Assembly (NCBI GenBank): GCA_015062495.1
Contig: SUUN01000002.1
Span: forward strand, 306,383 to 370,382
Direction: 5' to 3'
Source: Alphaproteobacteria bacterium
GTDB taxonomy: Bacteria > Pseudomonadota > Alphaproteobacteria > Rs-D84
DNA length: 64,000 bases
Of the stretch, positions 26,264 to 34,642 are shown in pieces (the stretch's first letter is position 1; each line of letters opens with the position of its first letter). Under the pieces are notes generated by a model that did not search any database, was not told the DNA's origin, and saw only the letters and a program-made list of their open reading frames with translations. The translations under genes and the position numbers were made by a program.

Positions 26264-26503
26264 ATGATGCACGTTGAATACAACCAAGAACAGATTGAAC
26301 AAGACCCAGGAATGTTATCCTATTACACTGGGCAAAAGATAGAACGAATCAGACAAGAGTTAGGAATCCCGTCCTATCATATGTGTGATATTTTGGCGAT
26401 TTGTACTGCGTCGGAATACTATCTTGTAAAACTGGGCGCTATTGATTTGGATGTGTATCAGAAGATAATGTTTGTTGCGATTACACGCCGTCCGTTGGAA
26501 TAA
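26264..26503 (+). CDS. Small hypothetical protein, 79 residues
   Basis: I do not recognise a family. The protein is soluble and mostly helical, with a stretch (QKIERIRQELGIPSYHMCDIL) that could form a helix-turn-helix of the XRE kind, and TASEYYLVKLGAIDLD as a following helix pair. It is preceded by the attenuator-like leader, which suggests that its expression is conditional. ATG codons at 26264 and 26267 are both possible. A terminator shared with rpmH follows. Confidence 0.6.
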   Translation: MMHVEYNQEQIEQDPGMLSYYTGQKIERIRQELGIPSYHMCDILAICTASEYYLVKLGAIDLDVYQKIMFVAITRRPLE

Positions 26504-26504
26504 A

Positions 26505-26528
26505 AAAACCGCCAATCGGCGGTTTTTT
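26505..26528. terminator. Bidirectional intrinsic terminator
   Basis: The stem AAAACCGCC/GGCGGTTTT has loop AATC and lies between the small plus-strand gene and the convergent rpmH, overlapping the rpmH stop. Confidence 0.85.
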
Positions 26529-26680
26529 TAATTTGCCGCTGTGGCGGCCAATCTTTTACGGCCCGCTGCGCGACGACGATTCAGAACATCGCGACCACCG
26601 GCGGTTGCCATACGTGCACGAAATCCGTGTGTGCGAACACGGCGTGTTTTCGATGGTTGATATGTACGTTTTGTTGCCAT
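26528..26680 (-). CDS. rpmH: 50S ribosomal protein L34
   Basis: A 50-residue, strongly basic protein: [20 protein letters not shown], then [22 protein letters not shown]. This is the L34 family signature. It is a component of the large ribosomal subunit. In most bacteria rnpA follows rpmH directly; here a terminator follows instead, so rpmH is monocistronic. An AAGGG ribosome site precedes the ATG. Confidence 0.95.
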   Translation of the reverse strand: MATKRTYQPSKTRRVRTHGFRARMATAGGRDVLNRRRAAGRKRLAATAAN

Positions 26681-26809
26681 GACTTCAAACCCTTGGTTTA
26701 TTTCTTTTACTTTTATGCTTCAAGTGTACCCGAGCAGCATCATCCGTACACCCGAAAAAATCCGTTTGTGCCCCTATTTAATCACACGTTTTATAAAAAC
26801 GCAACCTTT

Positions 26810-26917
26810 TTATTTAGATTTTATTAAACCGAACTTTGCCAACGCTTCCATTGTTAAATAATATATAAACAACGCTACAAACAGTTTATAAAACGGCAAA
26901 AACATATTATCCATCAT
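26810..26917 (-). CDS. Tiny membrane protein, 35 residues
   Basis: The frame reads MMDNMFLPFYKLFVALFIYY, then LTMEALAKFGLIKSK and stop. One hydrophobic helix (about residues 6-24) with a basic tail fits a single-pass membrane peptide. ACAGGATTT before the ATG is a good ribosome site. It starts nine bases after the stop of the 61-residue gene upstream, so the two likely form one operon. No family is recognised. Confidence 0.5.
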   Translation of the reverse strand: MMDNMFLPFYKLFVALFIYYLTMEALAKFGLIKSK

Positions 26918-26926
26918 AAATCCTGT

Positions 26927-27112
26927 TTATCTTTGTTTGTTGTGTACGTTATGACACATGCGTTCAATACCATTGATTAATTTAATCATCTGGTTCAGAT
27001 TCCATATTTGGCACGTAAATTGTGCGCGTGCAATGCAATCGTGGCCGGATGTGTCACGCATTTCCTGTGCCCAATTGCGCGTTTCAGTTAAAATATCTTT
27101 GATTTGTCCCAT
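26927..27112 (-). CDS. Small hypothetical protein, 61 residues
   Basis: A helical protein (MGQIKDILTETRNWAQEMRD...) without signal or membrane segment, with two Cys (residues 25 and 34) and a third near residue 53. No family recognised. It is divergent from gyrA, with a 117-base gap to the gyrA start, and is followed by the tiny membrane protein gene. Confidence 0.5.
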   Translation of the reverse strand: MGQIKDILTETRNWAQEMRDTSGHDCIARAQFTCQIWNLNQMIKLINGIERMCHNVHNKQR

Positions 27113-27151
27113 GTAATTTATGCTATCACGAATACTGGTTTTGTCAATTGA

Positions 27152-27189
27152 ATTTTTGGGCTTTATTTCTTGACCAAAAGCCCAAAAAT
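27152..27189. promoter_or_regulatory. 13-base perfect inverted repeat over the gyrA promoter
   Basis: ATTTTTGGGCTTT (27152-27164) and its exact complement AAAGCCCAAAAAT (27177-27189) are separated by 12 bases. The spacer and right arm contain a -35 box TTGACC (27170-27175); the -10 box TATGTT is at 27194-27199, 18 bases away. It could be an operator or a supercoiling-sensitive cruciform. No T run follows, so it is not a terminator. Confidence 0.5.
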
Positions 27190-27229
27190 CTGCTATGTTT
27201 TGTGTGTTATAAACATAGGAAAGGTAAGT

Positions 27230-29962
27230 ATGTCAGAAAACATTAACGAAGTAATTGAAACGCGTGTTCCCCAGTCGTCTTTGGAACACGAAATGCGGAC
27301 CAGTTTTTTGGACTATGCGATGTCGGTTATCGTTGATCGTGCATTGCCGGACGTTCGCGACGGGTGCAAGCCTGTACACCGCCGAATACTGTACGTTATG
27401 AACGATGTTGCGCCGGCGACGAAGCCAACGGTTAAATCTGCGCGTATTGTCGGTGATGTTATGGGTAAATATCACCCACACGGTGACAGTTCTATTTACG
27501 AAGCCATGGTTCGCATGGGTCAGGATTTTTCCATGGGCGAAATGCTGGTCCAGGGCCAGGGTAACTTTGGTTCGCGCGACGGGGACAAGGCGGCTGCCAT
27601 GCGTTATACCGAAGCGCGCCTGTCAAAACTGGGTGCGTCGTTAATGGATGACATGGACAAAGATACTGTTGACTGGCAGCCGAACTTTGATGGCAGTTTG
27701 CAAGAACCGGTTGTCTTGCCGACCAAGTTTCCAAATTTCCTGGTAAACGGTGGTTCGGGTATTGCGGTTGGTATGGCGACAAATGTGCCGACATACAACC
27801 TGGGTGAAATTTGTAATGGTATTTTGGCGATATTGGATAATCGCGATTTGTCCGATGATGAATTGTTTACGATTATCCCCGGGCCTGACTTTCCAACGGG
27901 TGCGATGATTATGGGGCGTGCCGGCGCGTACAAGGCGCACACAACCGGCCGCGGTTCAATTATCATCCGTTCAAAAACACACATCGAAGATTTCCGCGAT
28001 CACCAGGCGATTATTGTGGATGAAATCCCGTACCAGGTCAACAAGGCGCAAATGATTATCAAAATCGCCGAATTGATTAAGGATAAACGTATCGAAGGAA
28101 TCTCGGAAATTCGCGACGAATCATCCAAAGAAGGTCTGCGTATCGTTATTGAATTAAAGCGCGACGCAATTGCAGATGTGGTCTTGAATCATCTGTTCCA
28201 GTACACAGAAATGCAGACCAGTTTCCCCGTTAACATGATGGCGTTGAACCGTGGTCGTCCAATGTTGTTCAATGTTCGTGGTGTTCTGGATGCCTTTATT
28301 GAATTCCGGGCCGAGGTTATCCGCCGTCGCACAATCTTTGATTTGAACAAGGCGCGCAATCGTGCCCACACATTACTGGGGCTGTCTGTTGCGGTTGGCA
28401 ATCTGGACGAAGTTATCGAATTGATTAAATCCAGTCCAAACCCCGACGTCGCCCGCGAAGCATTGATTTCCCGTGGTTGGCGTGCGTCGGACATTGAATC
28501 ATATATTCAATTGATTGACGACCCGAATACAGAATACAAAGACGGCATGTTCTATATGTCCGAAGACCAGGCCCGTGCAATCTTGGAATTGCAACTGCAT
28601 CGTTTGACCGGATTGGAACGCGACAAAATCCATAATGATTTGACGACATTGGGTGCGACAATTCGCGACCTGTTGGAAATTTTAGGCAGTCACGAACGCA
28701 TCATCCAAATCATTCGCGATGAAACCACATCTGTGCGCGATAATTGGGCGTCCCCACGTCGTACAGAAATTTCTGACGCAGAAATCGACATTGATATCGA
28801 AGATTTAATTGCGCGTGAAGATATGGTTATTACTGTTTCGAATACTGGCTACATCAAACGCGTTGCGCTGGATACATACCGCGCCCAAAAACGCGGGGGC
28901 AAGGGTCGCAATGCCATGGCCACCAAAGACGACGACTATGTGGTCCAGGTGTTCGTTGCAAACACCCACACACCATTGTTGTTCTTTAGTTCGCGTGGTA
29001 TGTGCTATAAATTAAAAACCTATAAATTACCCGAAGCGGCCGCCGCCGCCAAGGGACGTCCACTGGTCAACCTGTTGCCACTGGAAAATGGCGAAACGAT
29101 TACCGCGATTTTGCCCGTCCCCGAAGAAGATGTTGCCCGCGTCGCTGAATCTGGGGTTGAACATTACCTGATGTTTGCAACCGCGTCTGGTACAGTGCGT
29201 CGCAATCGCATGTCTGATTTTGATTCAATCCGCGCGAATGGTAAAATTGCGATGAAACTGGACGAAGGTGACAGTCTGATTTCCGTGCTGCCATGTAATG
29301 ATGCCCAGGATGTATTCTTGGCAACATATCGTGGCCGTGCGATTCGATTCCCTGTGCCTGAAATCCGTGTGTTCGCCGGCCGTAATTCAACCGGTGTTCG
29401 CGGTATCACATTGGGCGCAGACGACCGTATTATCGGCATGGCGATGTTGAATCGTGGCGAATCTGATTCGGCCGTTCGCGCAGCGTATATTAAGCAGTCG
29501 CGCGCCGCCCGTCGCGCCGCCACCGGCATCGAAGAAGAAGCGTCCACCGACGAAGAAGAAACAACAATCGTTCTGGACGATGCGAAAATGGCCGAAATGG
29601 CATCCCGCGAAGAATTTATTTTAACAATTTCTGAAAACGGATTCGGCAAACGCACCAGTTCATATGAATATCGTCTGACACATCGTGGTGGTGGCGGATT
29701 TACAAACATCAAACTGGGGGGCAAGAATACCGCCGTTGCAGGTTCGTTCCCGGTCATTGATGACCAAGATATTATCATGGTAACCGACGGTGGAAAAATC
29801 ATCCGTACACCGGTGTCTGATGTTCGCATTGCAGGTCGCTCAACCGCGGGTGTAACCTTGTTCCGCACCGCCGATAATGAAAAGGTTGTATCGGCCATTT
29901 CAATTGAACGTGCATCCGACGAAGAATCTGCGGAAACGGATGAAGCGGTTGTATCTGAATAA
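27230..29962 (+). CDS. gyrA: DNA gyrase subunit A
   Basis: GyrA cuts and rejoins DNA in the gyrase A2B2 complex that adds negative supercoils. The 910-residue protein has the winged-helix and tower parts with the catalytic Tyr in the AMRYTEARL block, and the quinolone-binding region [15 protein letters not shown]. Ser is kept at the E. coli Ser83 position and Glu stands at the Asp87 position. The C-terminal beta-pinwheel carries a GyrA box (QKRGGKGR), which separates it from ParC. An acidic linker ([13 protein letters not shown], about residues 765-780) interrupts the pinwheel. The ATG at 27230 follows AGGAAAGG; the frame is open upstream to 27170. Confidence 0.96.
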   Translation: MSENINEVIETRVPQSSLEHEMRTSFLDYAMSVIVDRALPDVRDGCKPVHRRILYVMNDVAPATKPTVKSARIVGDVMGKYHPHGDSSIYEAMVRMGQDFSMGEMLVQGQGNFGSRDGDKAAAMRYTEARLSKLGASLMDDMDKDTVDWQPNFDGSLQEPVVLPTKFPNFLVNGGSGIAVGMATNVPTYNLGEICNGILAILDNRDLSDDELFTIIPGPDFPTGAMIMGRAGAYKAHTTGRGSIIIRSKTHIEDFRDHQAIIVDEIPYQVNKAQMIIKIAELIKDKRIEGISEIRDESSKEGLRIVIELKRDAIADVVLNHLFQYTEMQTSFPVNMMALNRGRPMLFNVRGVLDAFIEFRAEVIRRRTIFDLNKARNRAHTLLGLSVAVGNLDEVIELIKSSPNPDVAREALISRGWRASDIESYIQLIDDPNTEYKDGMFYMSEDQARAILELQLHRLTGLERDKIHNDLTTLGATIRDLLEILGSHERIIQIIRDETTSVRDNWASPRRTEISDAEIDIDIEDLIAREDMVITVSNTGYIKRVALDTYRAQKRGGKGRNAMATKDDDYVVQVFVANTHTPLLFFSSRGMCYKLKTYKLPEAAAAAKGRPLVNLLPLENGETITAILPVPEEDVARVAESGVEHYLMFATASGTVRRNRMSDFDSIRANGKIAMKLDEGDSLISVLPCNDAQDVFLATYRGRAIRFPVPEIRVFAGRNSTGVRGITLGADDRIIGMAMLNRGESDSAVRAAYIKQSRAARRAATGIEEEASTDEEETTIVLDDAKMAEMASREEFILTISENGFGKRTSSYEYRLTHRGGGGFTNIKLGGKNTAVAGSFPVIDDQDIIMVTDGGKIIRTPVSDVRIAGRSTAGVTLFRTADNEKVVSAISIERASDEESAETDEAVVSE

Positions 29963-29976
29963 TTGGGGGTGTCGGC

Positions 29977-30363
29977 ATGGAAAATACAAATGAATACTTT
30001 TCATCGATAAATGAAGTGTCCAAACGTTTAAACGTGCCGGCGCACACCCTGCGCTATTGGGAAAAGCAATTTCCCGTCGCCATTCGCCCAACAACGGGGG
30101 CGGGCGGTCGTCGGTATTATCGTGCCGAAACGGTTGAAAAATTAATTGTCATCCGCGACCTGTTGCATAAACACGGATTAACAATCGCGGGGGTAAAAAA
30201 ATTGATGCGTGACGGGAATCTGCCGACATGTGCGGACGAATTACTGGCTGGTGCATCGGCCGTTACCTCCAATGTGGTTGTCGCGCCCGCGCCAACAGAC
30301 GGCAATAATGATCTGGATTTAGCAATCGGATTACTAGAATCCGCAAAGCAAATTTTGCAATAA
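29977..30363 (+). CDS. MerR family transcriptional regulator
   Basis: A 128-residue MerR-type winged-helix regulator: the HTH (SSINEVSKRLNVPAHTLRYWEKQF, residues 9-32) and wing (GGRRYYRAETVEKL) are intact. The short C-terminus has no metal-binding Cys, so the ligand is unlikely to be a metal. It follows gyrA by 14 bases and is probably cotranscribed. Similar short MerR proteins (with a PTTGAGGRRYY wing) are common in alphaproteobacteria, often beside ihfA, with unclear targets. Confidence 0.88.
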   Translation: MENTNEYFSSINEVSKRLNVPAHTLRYWEKQFPVAIRPTTGAGGRRYYRAETVEKLIVIRDLLHKHGLTIAGVKKLMRDGNLPTCADELLAGASAVTSNVVVAPAPTDGNNDLDLAIGLLESAKQILQ

Positions 30364-30449
30364 CCCACCCATACGACCAGTTTTGTTAGATAAACTTTTA
30401 TTTATCAAAGCAATTGTGTTTTTGTTTTTTATATTCCATAATAACATCG

Positions 30450-30642
30450 AACTTTATGGATGTAAGGTTCGGGGTTTTCAAGACCCGTAAAGCAATGCGT
30501 ACAAATGTTGTGCGTAAAAATCATCACCTGACCCCTGGGTCGGGTATCTGTGGTTATACAACAGGGCGCGTCCCAAAACCCACAGAGTCATTTTGCTTTA
30601 TGACCTTGAAAATGCCCGACCGTCTTTTATAGACGGTTTTTT
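30450..30642 (+). ncRNA. Structured RNA or riboswitch-like leader with terminator, family unknown
   Basis: The 306-base gap between the MerR gene and the glycosyltransferase holds a branched RNA. A long closing stem pairs 30466-30482 with 30605-30621. An inner stem TAAAGCAA/TTGCTTTA pairs 30488-30495 with 30593-30600. Three hairpins lie inside: 30498-30514, 30528-30543 and 30548-30585. A terminator (ACCGTC..GACGGT, T run, 30619-30642) follows and shares three bases with the closing stem, so the two compete. A -10-like TAATAA lies at 30440-30445. It could be a free ncRNA or a ligand-sensing leader of the gene at 30670. It does not match the 6S, tmRNA, SRP or RNase P landmarks I know. Confidence 0.5.
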
Positions 30643-30669
30643 GTTGGCATTAATCAAAGGGGATAAAAC

Positions 30670-31536
30670 ATGGATAAAATTTCGGTAATCGTACCGGTGT
30701 ATAACGTAGAAAAATTTCTGTCACAATGTCTGGGCAGTTTGACCAGCCAAACATATCGCAATCTTGAAATTCTGATTGTTGATGATGGCTGCACCGACAG
30801 GTCCAGTGCAATTTATCAAAAATATGCATCCGCGGATAACCGCATAAAAATTATTAAGCAGGATAATTCTGGTGTTTCTGTCGCACGGAATACTGGGTTA
30901 AAATTTGCGACGGGTGATTGGGTGCACTTTGTTGATTCAGATGATTATTTGGACATTGATTTTTATGAAAAAATGATGTCTGCGTGCGGTGACTGTATGC
31001 CTGATATTCTGGCGTGTGATGTTATTTCACAGAATTCAAACCTGTATAGCATCAGGTATAAAACCCGTGTTGCGCTGTATTCGCCAACCGAAAAGTTCTT
31101 GCAAACAAATGCGCTAAGGAATTGTGTCGTCTGGCGTTATCTTTTTCGCCGTGATTTTTTGAAAAAACATAAATTAAAATTTACAGTTGGGCGTATCTTT
31201 GAAGATATGTTGTTTACCCCAAATGCAATAATGTTGTCGAATTATGTGATAACAGTCCCAGGGGCAAATTATCATTATGTGTTTAATGAAAATTCATTGT
31301 TGAACAGACCAGAAACGCCTTTGCGAAAAATGCAATATGATTATGCCCAGGAATACCTGAACCAGTTTATTGCGCAATATAATTTGCAACATGTTATTGC
31401 GCGCAGCCAAAACATAGAAACAACAACATATAAATTTTTATTGTTTAAATGCTTCAAGCGGATTTTTTTCAAGGATTGCAATGAAACAAAATATTATCTG
31501 TTTGGTGTTCGATTCTTAAAGACGTATAAAAAATAA
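30670..31536 (+). CDS. Family 2 glycosyltransferase
   Basis: A 288-residue GT-A enzyme. The nucleotide-binding start ISVIVPVYNVEKFLSQCLGSL, the LIVDDGCTDRS loop and the DxD-like HFVDSDDYLD near residue 95 place it in the GT2 family that builds surface polysaccharides and LPS. A basic C-terminal tail has several aromatic residues, as in transferases that act at the membrane. The sugar and acceptor are unknown. It lies behind the structured RNA at 30450-30642, which may control it. A terminator follows the stop. Confidence 0.9.
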   Translation: MDKISVIVPVYNVEKFLSQCLGSLTSQTYRNLEILIVDDGCTDRSSAIYQKYASADNRIKIIKQDNSGVSVARNTGLKFATGDWVHFVDSDDYLDIDFYEKMMSACGDCMPDILACDVISQNSNLYSIRYKTRVALYSPTEKFLQTNALRNCVVWRYLFRRDFLKKHKLKFTVGRIFEDMLFTPNAIMLSNYVITVPGANYHYVFNENSLLNRPETPLRKMQYDYAQEYLNQFIAQYNLQHVIARSQNIETTTYKFLLFKCFKRIFFKDCNETKYYLFGVRFLKTYKK

Positions 31537-31565
31537 AATCCCGCCGATTGGCGGGGATTTTTTAT
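31536..31565. terminator. Bidirectional intrinsic terminator
   Basis: The stem ATCCCGCC/GGCGGGGAT with loop GATT is followed by a T run, between convergent genes. Confidence 0.8.
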
Positions 31566-31903
31566 TTTACAAAAACATATTTTTTCTTGCCGCATTTCTT
31601 TGGGCAACCGCATGTTGTTGGTTTATTTGCGGCCGGTGCTATTACCTGGCGTTCTGTGCGCTGTGCGGCGCCAAAATTATCACGCAGGTATAAATCGCGA
31701 CATTTTGTATTGCGATAAACAATCTTTTTATCTAAATCCAGTGAACGAATATCTTCGGAATAGCGACGACCACGTTCCGCGGCATAGAACACACAATCGT
31801 CCCCATCCTGGGTATAGCGTACGCCACCCTTGTAATAATCATAATACGACGAACAGCCTGCCAACACCAGCAACCCGAACAATGCAAACAAAGTCTTTTT
31901 CAT
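31562..31903 (-). CDS. Small lipoprotein, Tyr- and Cys-rich
   Basis: A 113-residue protein with a lipobox LAGC (Cys17) after a typical signal peptide (MKKTLFALFGLLVLAG). The mature part begins SSYYDYYKGGVRYTQDG, holds Cys38 and Cys69, and ends with a Cys-rich stretch TTCGCPKKCGKKK. Outer-membrane or periplasmic anchoring is likely. No family recognised. The gene stands alone with a GGAAAAT ribosome site and is convergent with the glycosyltransferase. Confidence 0.7.
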   Translation of the reverse strand: MKKTLFALFGLLVLAGCSSYYDYYKGGVRYTQDGDDCVFYAAERGRRYSEDIRSLDLDKKIVYRNTKCRDLYLRDNFGAAQRTERQVIAPAANKPTTCGCPKKCGKKKYVFVK

Positions 31904-32027
31904 TTTATTTTCCTTGTCTATAAAACGGTTATCTCTGTCCGTCCCCCGATTCGTAGTAATTTTGGCACAAATGCCCCCGTTGTCAATTAAAACCCATTAA
32001 AAAAAATCAACCGCGGGCGCATAAATG

Positions 32028-32036
32028 TGCTATAAT
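32028..32036 (+). promoter_or_regulatory. Extended -10 promoter of the aldolase gene
   Basis: TGC-TATAAT (32028-32036) lies 21 bases upstream of the start codon at 32058. The -35 region (CAACCG) is poor, which fits an extended -10 promoter. Confidence 0.45.
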
Positions 32037-32057
32037 CCATATCAAAGGGATAAAAAT

Positions 32058-33005
32058 ATGAAGTATACTGAACTTGGCTTGGTGAATACCCATGAAATGT
32101 TTGCAGACGCGATTGCGCGCAAATATGCTGTGCCTGCGTTTAATTTTTACAATATGGAAACATTGATGGCGATTTTAAAGGCGTCGCGCATGATGCGCAG
32201 TCCGGTTATCCTGGCGGTATCTGAATCCGCATTAAAGTATATGGGCCCAGATATGTTAACCGGCATGATTATGGGTGCAAATTTGTCGCCTGATGACGGT
32301 GTTGCATTACACCTGGATCATGGTTCTTCTGTGGAATCGTGCGTGCGCGCGATTAAATTGGGTTTTTCATCTGTCATGATTGATGCCAGTAAATTACCAT
32401 TTGACCAAAACGTTGAAATAACCAAGCGTGTCGTAGAAATTGCACACAAACACGACGTTACAGTCGAAGCGGAACTGGGCGTCCTGGCTGGAATCGAAGA
32501 CGAAAATACATTCTCTGAAAATTCCAGTTATACAAACCCGTCGGATGTTGAACGTTTTGTCCGTGCCACGTCCATTGATTCCCTGGCAATCGCGATTGGA
32601 ACCAGTCACGGCGCGTACAAGCGTCGTCGCGATGACGAAGAATTACGATTTGATATTTTGGCAGATGTGGCAACGCGCCTGCCGGGATTTCCATTGGTGT
32701 TACATGGTGCGTCAAACATCCCGCAAAATTTGGTGATGCAAATCAACGAATTTGGTGGTAAATTATCTGGCGCGCGTGGCATTGATGTTGCGCAACTGCG
32801 TCGTGCGACACAAATGAACATCTGTAAAATTAACGTAGACAGTGATTTGCGCCTGGGCTTTGTTGCGGCGACGCGTCGCGCATTGGCGACGCATCCCCAA
32901 AACTTTAATCCGCGTGAATTTTTATCATCTGCGATAACGACAATGACCCAGATATGTACCGATGAAATTCGCGACATTATGGGTTCAGATAATAAACTGG
33001 GGTAA
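32058..33005 (+). CDS. Class II fructose-bisphosphate aldolase family protein
   Basis: Zn-dependent aldolase of the FbaA/GatY/KbaY family, 315 residues. Glycolytic cleavage of fructose 1,6-bisphosphate is most likely. Visible sites: the HLDHGSS zinc and catalytic block near residue 85, the VEAELGVLAGIEDE block near 140, the GTSHGAYK histidine, the VLHGASNI block and the phosphate-binding NICKINVDSDLR. The size fits the class IIB or GatY-like subgroup, so tagatose bisphosphate is a possible substrate. The ATG at 32058 follows AAGGGAT; the open frame begins at 32025 without a ribosome site. Confidence 0.9.
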   Translation: MKYTELGLVNTHEMFADAIARKYAVPAFNFYNMETLMAILKASRMMRSPVILAVSESALKYMGPDMLTGMIMGANLSPDDGVALHLDHGSSVESCVRAIKLGFSSVMIDASKLPFDQNVEITKRVVEIAHKHDVTVEAELGVLAGIEDENTFSENSSYTNPSDVERFVRATSIDSLAIAIGTSHGAYKRRRDDEELRFDILADVATRLPGFPLVLHGASNIPQNLVMQINEFGGKLSGARGIDVAQLRRATQMNICKINVDSDLRLGFVAATRRALATHPQNFNPREFLSSAITTMTQICTDEIRDIMGSDNKLG

Positions 33006-33012
33006 AAACATA

Positions 33013-33041
33013 TTGCCAAAAAACGCGCAATGCGGTATAAT
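33013..33041 (+). promoter_or_regulatory. Strong sigma70-type promoter before the repeat pair
   Basis: TTGCCA (33013-33018) and TATAAT (33036-33041) are exactly 17 bases apart. Transcription would start near 33048 and run into the first palindrome and the exported-protein gene. Confidence 0.65.
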
Positions 33042-33065
33042 ACATGGCGTAGAGCAAGAAAAACA

Positions 33066-33182
33066 ATGCCGAATCCAAAGGGACGATTGCTTTCGGCATT
33101 AATCCCCAAAATTTATTCCCAGAATTCCGCATAATTTATCCCCCATTTTATTGCCGAATCTAAACGTCGGTTTGGTTATGGC
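33066..33182 (+). repeat. Paired palindromic repeat, locus 1
   Basis: Copy 1 (33066-33099) is a palindrome that begins ATGCCGAATCC and ends TTTCGGCAT. Copy 2 (33150-33182) begins TGCCGAATCTAAAC and ends GTTTGGTTATGGCA. They are separated by about 50 AT-rich bases. The same pair occurs at 41015-41135 in front of another exported-protein gene. Copy 1 also contains a 22-codon frame starting at ATG 33066 (MPNPKGRLLSALIPK...). Confidence 0.7.
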
Positions 33183-34422
33183 AATGATGTGCTGTGTGGG
33201 TGATGTGATGGCGGCAACTGGTGCTGTTGTTAATTCGACATACATCAGTCATTCCACCATCACATGTGGTACGGCTTATAATACCGAATTGGCCAAAACA
33301 AATGTCAGCAGCGCGTATGGTGGCGCAAGTTACGCTGACGATTTAGCGTATTTTGCCAATATGTATTGTGGTGGCAGCTCAAACCTATCGGGCAGTCCTG
33401 TATGTTACAAGGTCTTTCACAAGTCCACAGCTGTGTATAAATTAATTGTTTTTGCCGATTGTGTGAACTCAGAGGGTGCAAAAGAGTACATAGAATTAAC
33501 AAATTCTGGATTTACAGTCACCCTAGGGAAAACAAATACACAAAGCACAAGTGGCGTGGGATGGCGCGCAACATTTGGTGCCAAGTGTGGCGTTGTCTCG
33601 TGCCCATCGGGAACAAATACCCAATGGGGTACAGCCAACGGCGTGGGGATTCAAACTGGTACGATATACACAAATACGCGCGACTGTAATTTGTGTCAAA
33701 GTAATCATACAGGAACAGATTATCGTTGTGCGGCGAACTGGTATGGCAGTCCCAGTAATGCCACCAGTGGTTGTACACGATGTGTGGCTGCAAATGCAAC
33801 CAATATAATCGCAACGTCGCCCGCTGGCAGTACGACCCAATCAAAATGCACGTATAAATGTGCGGCGGGTTATTATGGTAATGCTACATATATACCCAGC
33901 AGTTGTGTGTCTTGTCCAACCGGTTCGACCAGTTCGGCGGGTGCAACCGCGGTTAGTTCTTGCCGCTGCAAATCAACATACTATGGCGATGCCAGTGCTG
34001 GCAAGGCATGTAAATCATGTCCTCCGTATGCTATATGTAATGGCGGAAACGGTTCAACATTTGAGTGTCCCAGTGGTTATTTTGGTAATTGGGATACCAG
34101 CAAATCATATGTCGGATGTTTTGCCTGTCCGCAGTATGCGACGTGTGATTCAGATGGATATACCTGTAACACGGGGTATTATGCCAGTGCCGAACCGGGG
34201 ACAAGTAACCAATATTCGTGCACGGGTTGTCCGGGCGAAGTGTTTTATGACCCGTCTACATCGTTGGATATTAACGTGTATCCCGGAATGGATTATGGCC
34301 CACTTGCCAAGGCAGTTGCGTATGACAAAACGGATTGTTATATCCCCGCGAATCATTATTATCCATACAAAGATACTTCGGGTCAATTTCGTTGGGCTTC
34401 GGATTGTCATTATTCCGAATAA
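33151..34422 (+). CDS. Exported Cys-rich protein with EGF/TNFR-like repeats
   Basis: A 423-residue protein. The N-terminus (LNVGLVMAMMCCVGDVMAA) is signal-like but lacks the usual positive charges. From about residue 190 there are tandem Cys-rich repeats of the form C-x2-C-x(10-14)-Y-x-C with GYYG / GYFG turns (CTYKCAAGYYG, SCPTGSTSS, CPSGYFGNW, CNTGYYAS). They resemble extracellular ephrin-receptor-like or TNFR/EGF modules, rare in bacteria. The TTG at 33151 lies inside copy 2 of the palindromic repeat and lacks a ribosome site. ATG codons at 33178, 33184 and 33187 are alternatives, so the true start is uncertain. No homologous function can be named. Confidence 0.65.
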   Translation: MPNLNVGLVMAMMCCVGDVMAATGAVVNSTYISHSTITCGTAYNTELAKTNVSSAYGGASYADDLAYFANMYCGGSSNLSGSPVCYKVFHKSTAVYKLIVFADCVNSEGAKEYIELTNSGFTVTLGKTNTQSTSGVGWRATFGAKCGVVSCPSGTNTQWGTANGVGIQTGTIYTNTRDCNLCQSNHTGTDYRCAANWYGSPSNATSGCTRCVAANATNIIATSPAGSTTQSKCTYKCAAGYYGNATYIPSSCVSCPTGSTSSAGATAVSSCRCKSTYYGDASAGKACKSCPPYAICNGGNGSTFECPSGYFGNWDTSKSYVGCFACPQYATCDSDGYTCNTGYYASAEPGTSNQYSCTGCPGEVFYDPSTSLDINVYPGMDYGPLAKAVAYDKTDCYIPANHYYPYKDTSGQFRWASDCHYSE

Positions 34423-34440
34423 AATCAACGGACATGCCAT

Positions 34441-34471
34441 AAAAAACACCCCAAAAGGGGTGCTTTTTTTT
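34441..34471 (+). terminator. Intrinsic terminator
   Basis: The stem AACACCCC/GGGGTG with loop AAAA is followed by a run of eight T, behind the exported-protein gene. Confidence 0.85.
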
Positions 34472-34474
34472 CAG

Positions 34475-34548
34475 TGGAGGCCTGGGTCGGAATCGAACCG
34501 GCATCCAAGGATTTGCAGTCCTCTGCATAACCACTCTGCCACCAGGCC
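34475..34548 (-). tRNA. tRNA-Cys (GCA)
   Basis: A 74-base cloverleaf on the minus strand. The acceptor stem is GGCCTGG/CCAGGCC with discriminator T and an encoded CCA end. The anticodon loop CTGCAAA gives anticodon GCA. The T-loop is GGTTCGATTCC. Cysteine is heavily used by the exported proteins in this window. Confidence 0.95.
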
Positions 34549-34642
34549 TGAACTTTGTGTGCCCATCTTACGCAAAAAAAAATTGTAATTCAACAGAAAA
34601 ATTGTATAATCTGAAATATTATCGGACCGAGAGAGAATTTTT

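Noticed and set aside
26032..26277. Protein gene across the attenuator leader
   Set aside because: The open frame has no ribosome site, spans both hairpins and has an unlikely composition; at most a short leader peptide is possible.
26681..26930. Replication origin beside rpmH
   Set aside because: The gap is AT-rich, but I found no DnaA boxes and neither dnaA nor dnaN is near; two small frames explain part of it.
30450..30642. tmRNA, SRP RNA, RNase P RNA or 6S RNA
   Set aside because: No tag frame or tRNA-like ends, no GGAAGCAGC-type SRP loop, no RNase P core motifs; the three-hairpin core does not match the single long 6S stem.
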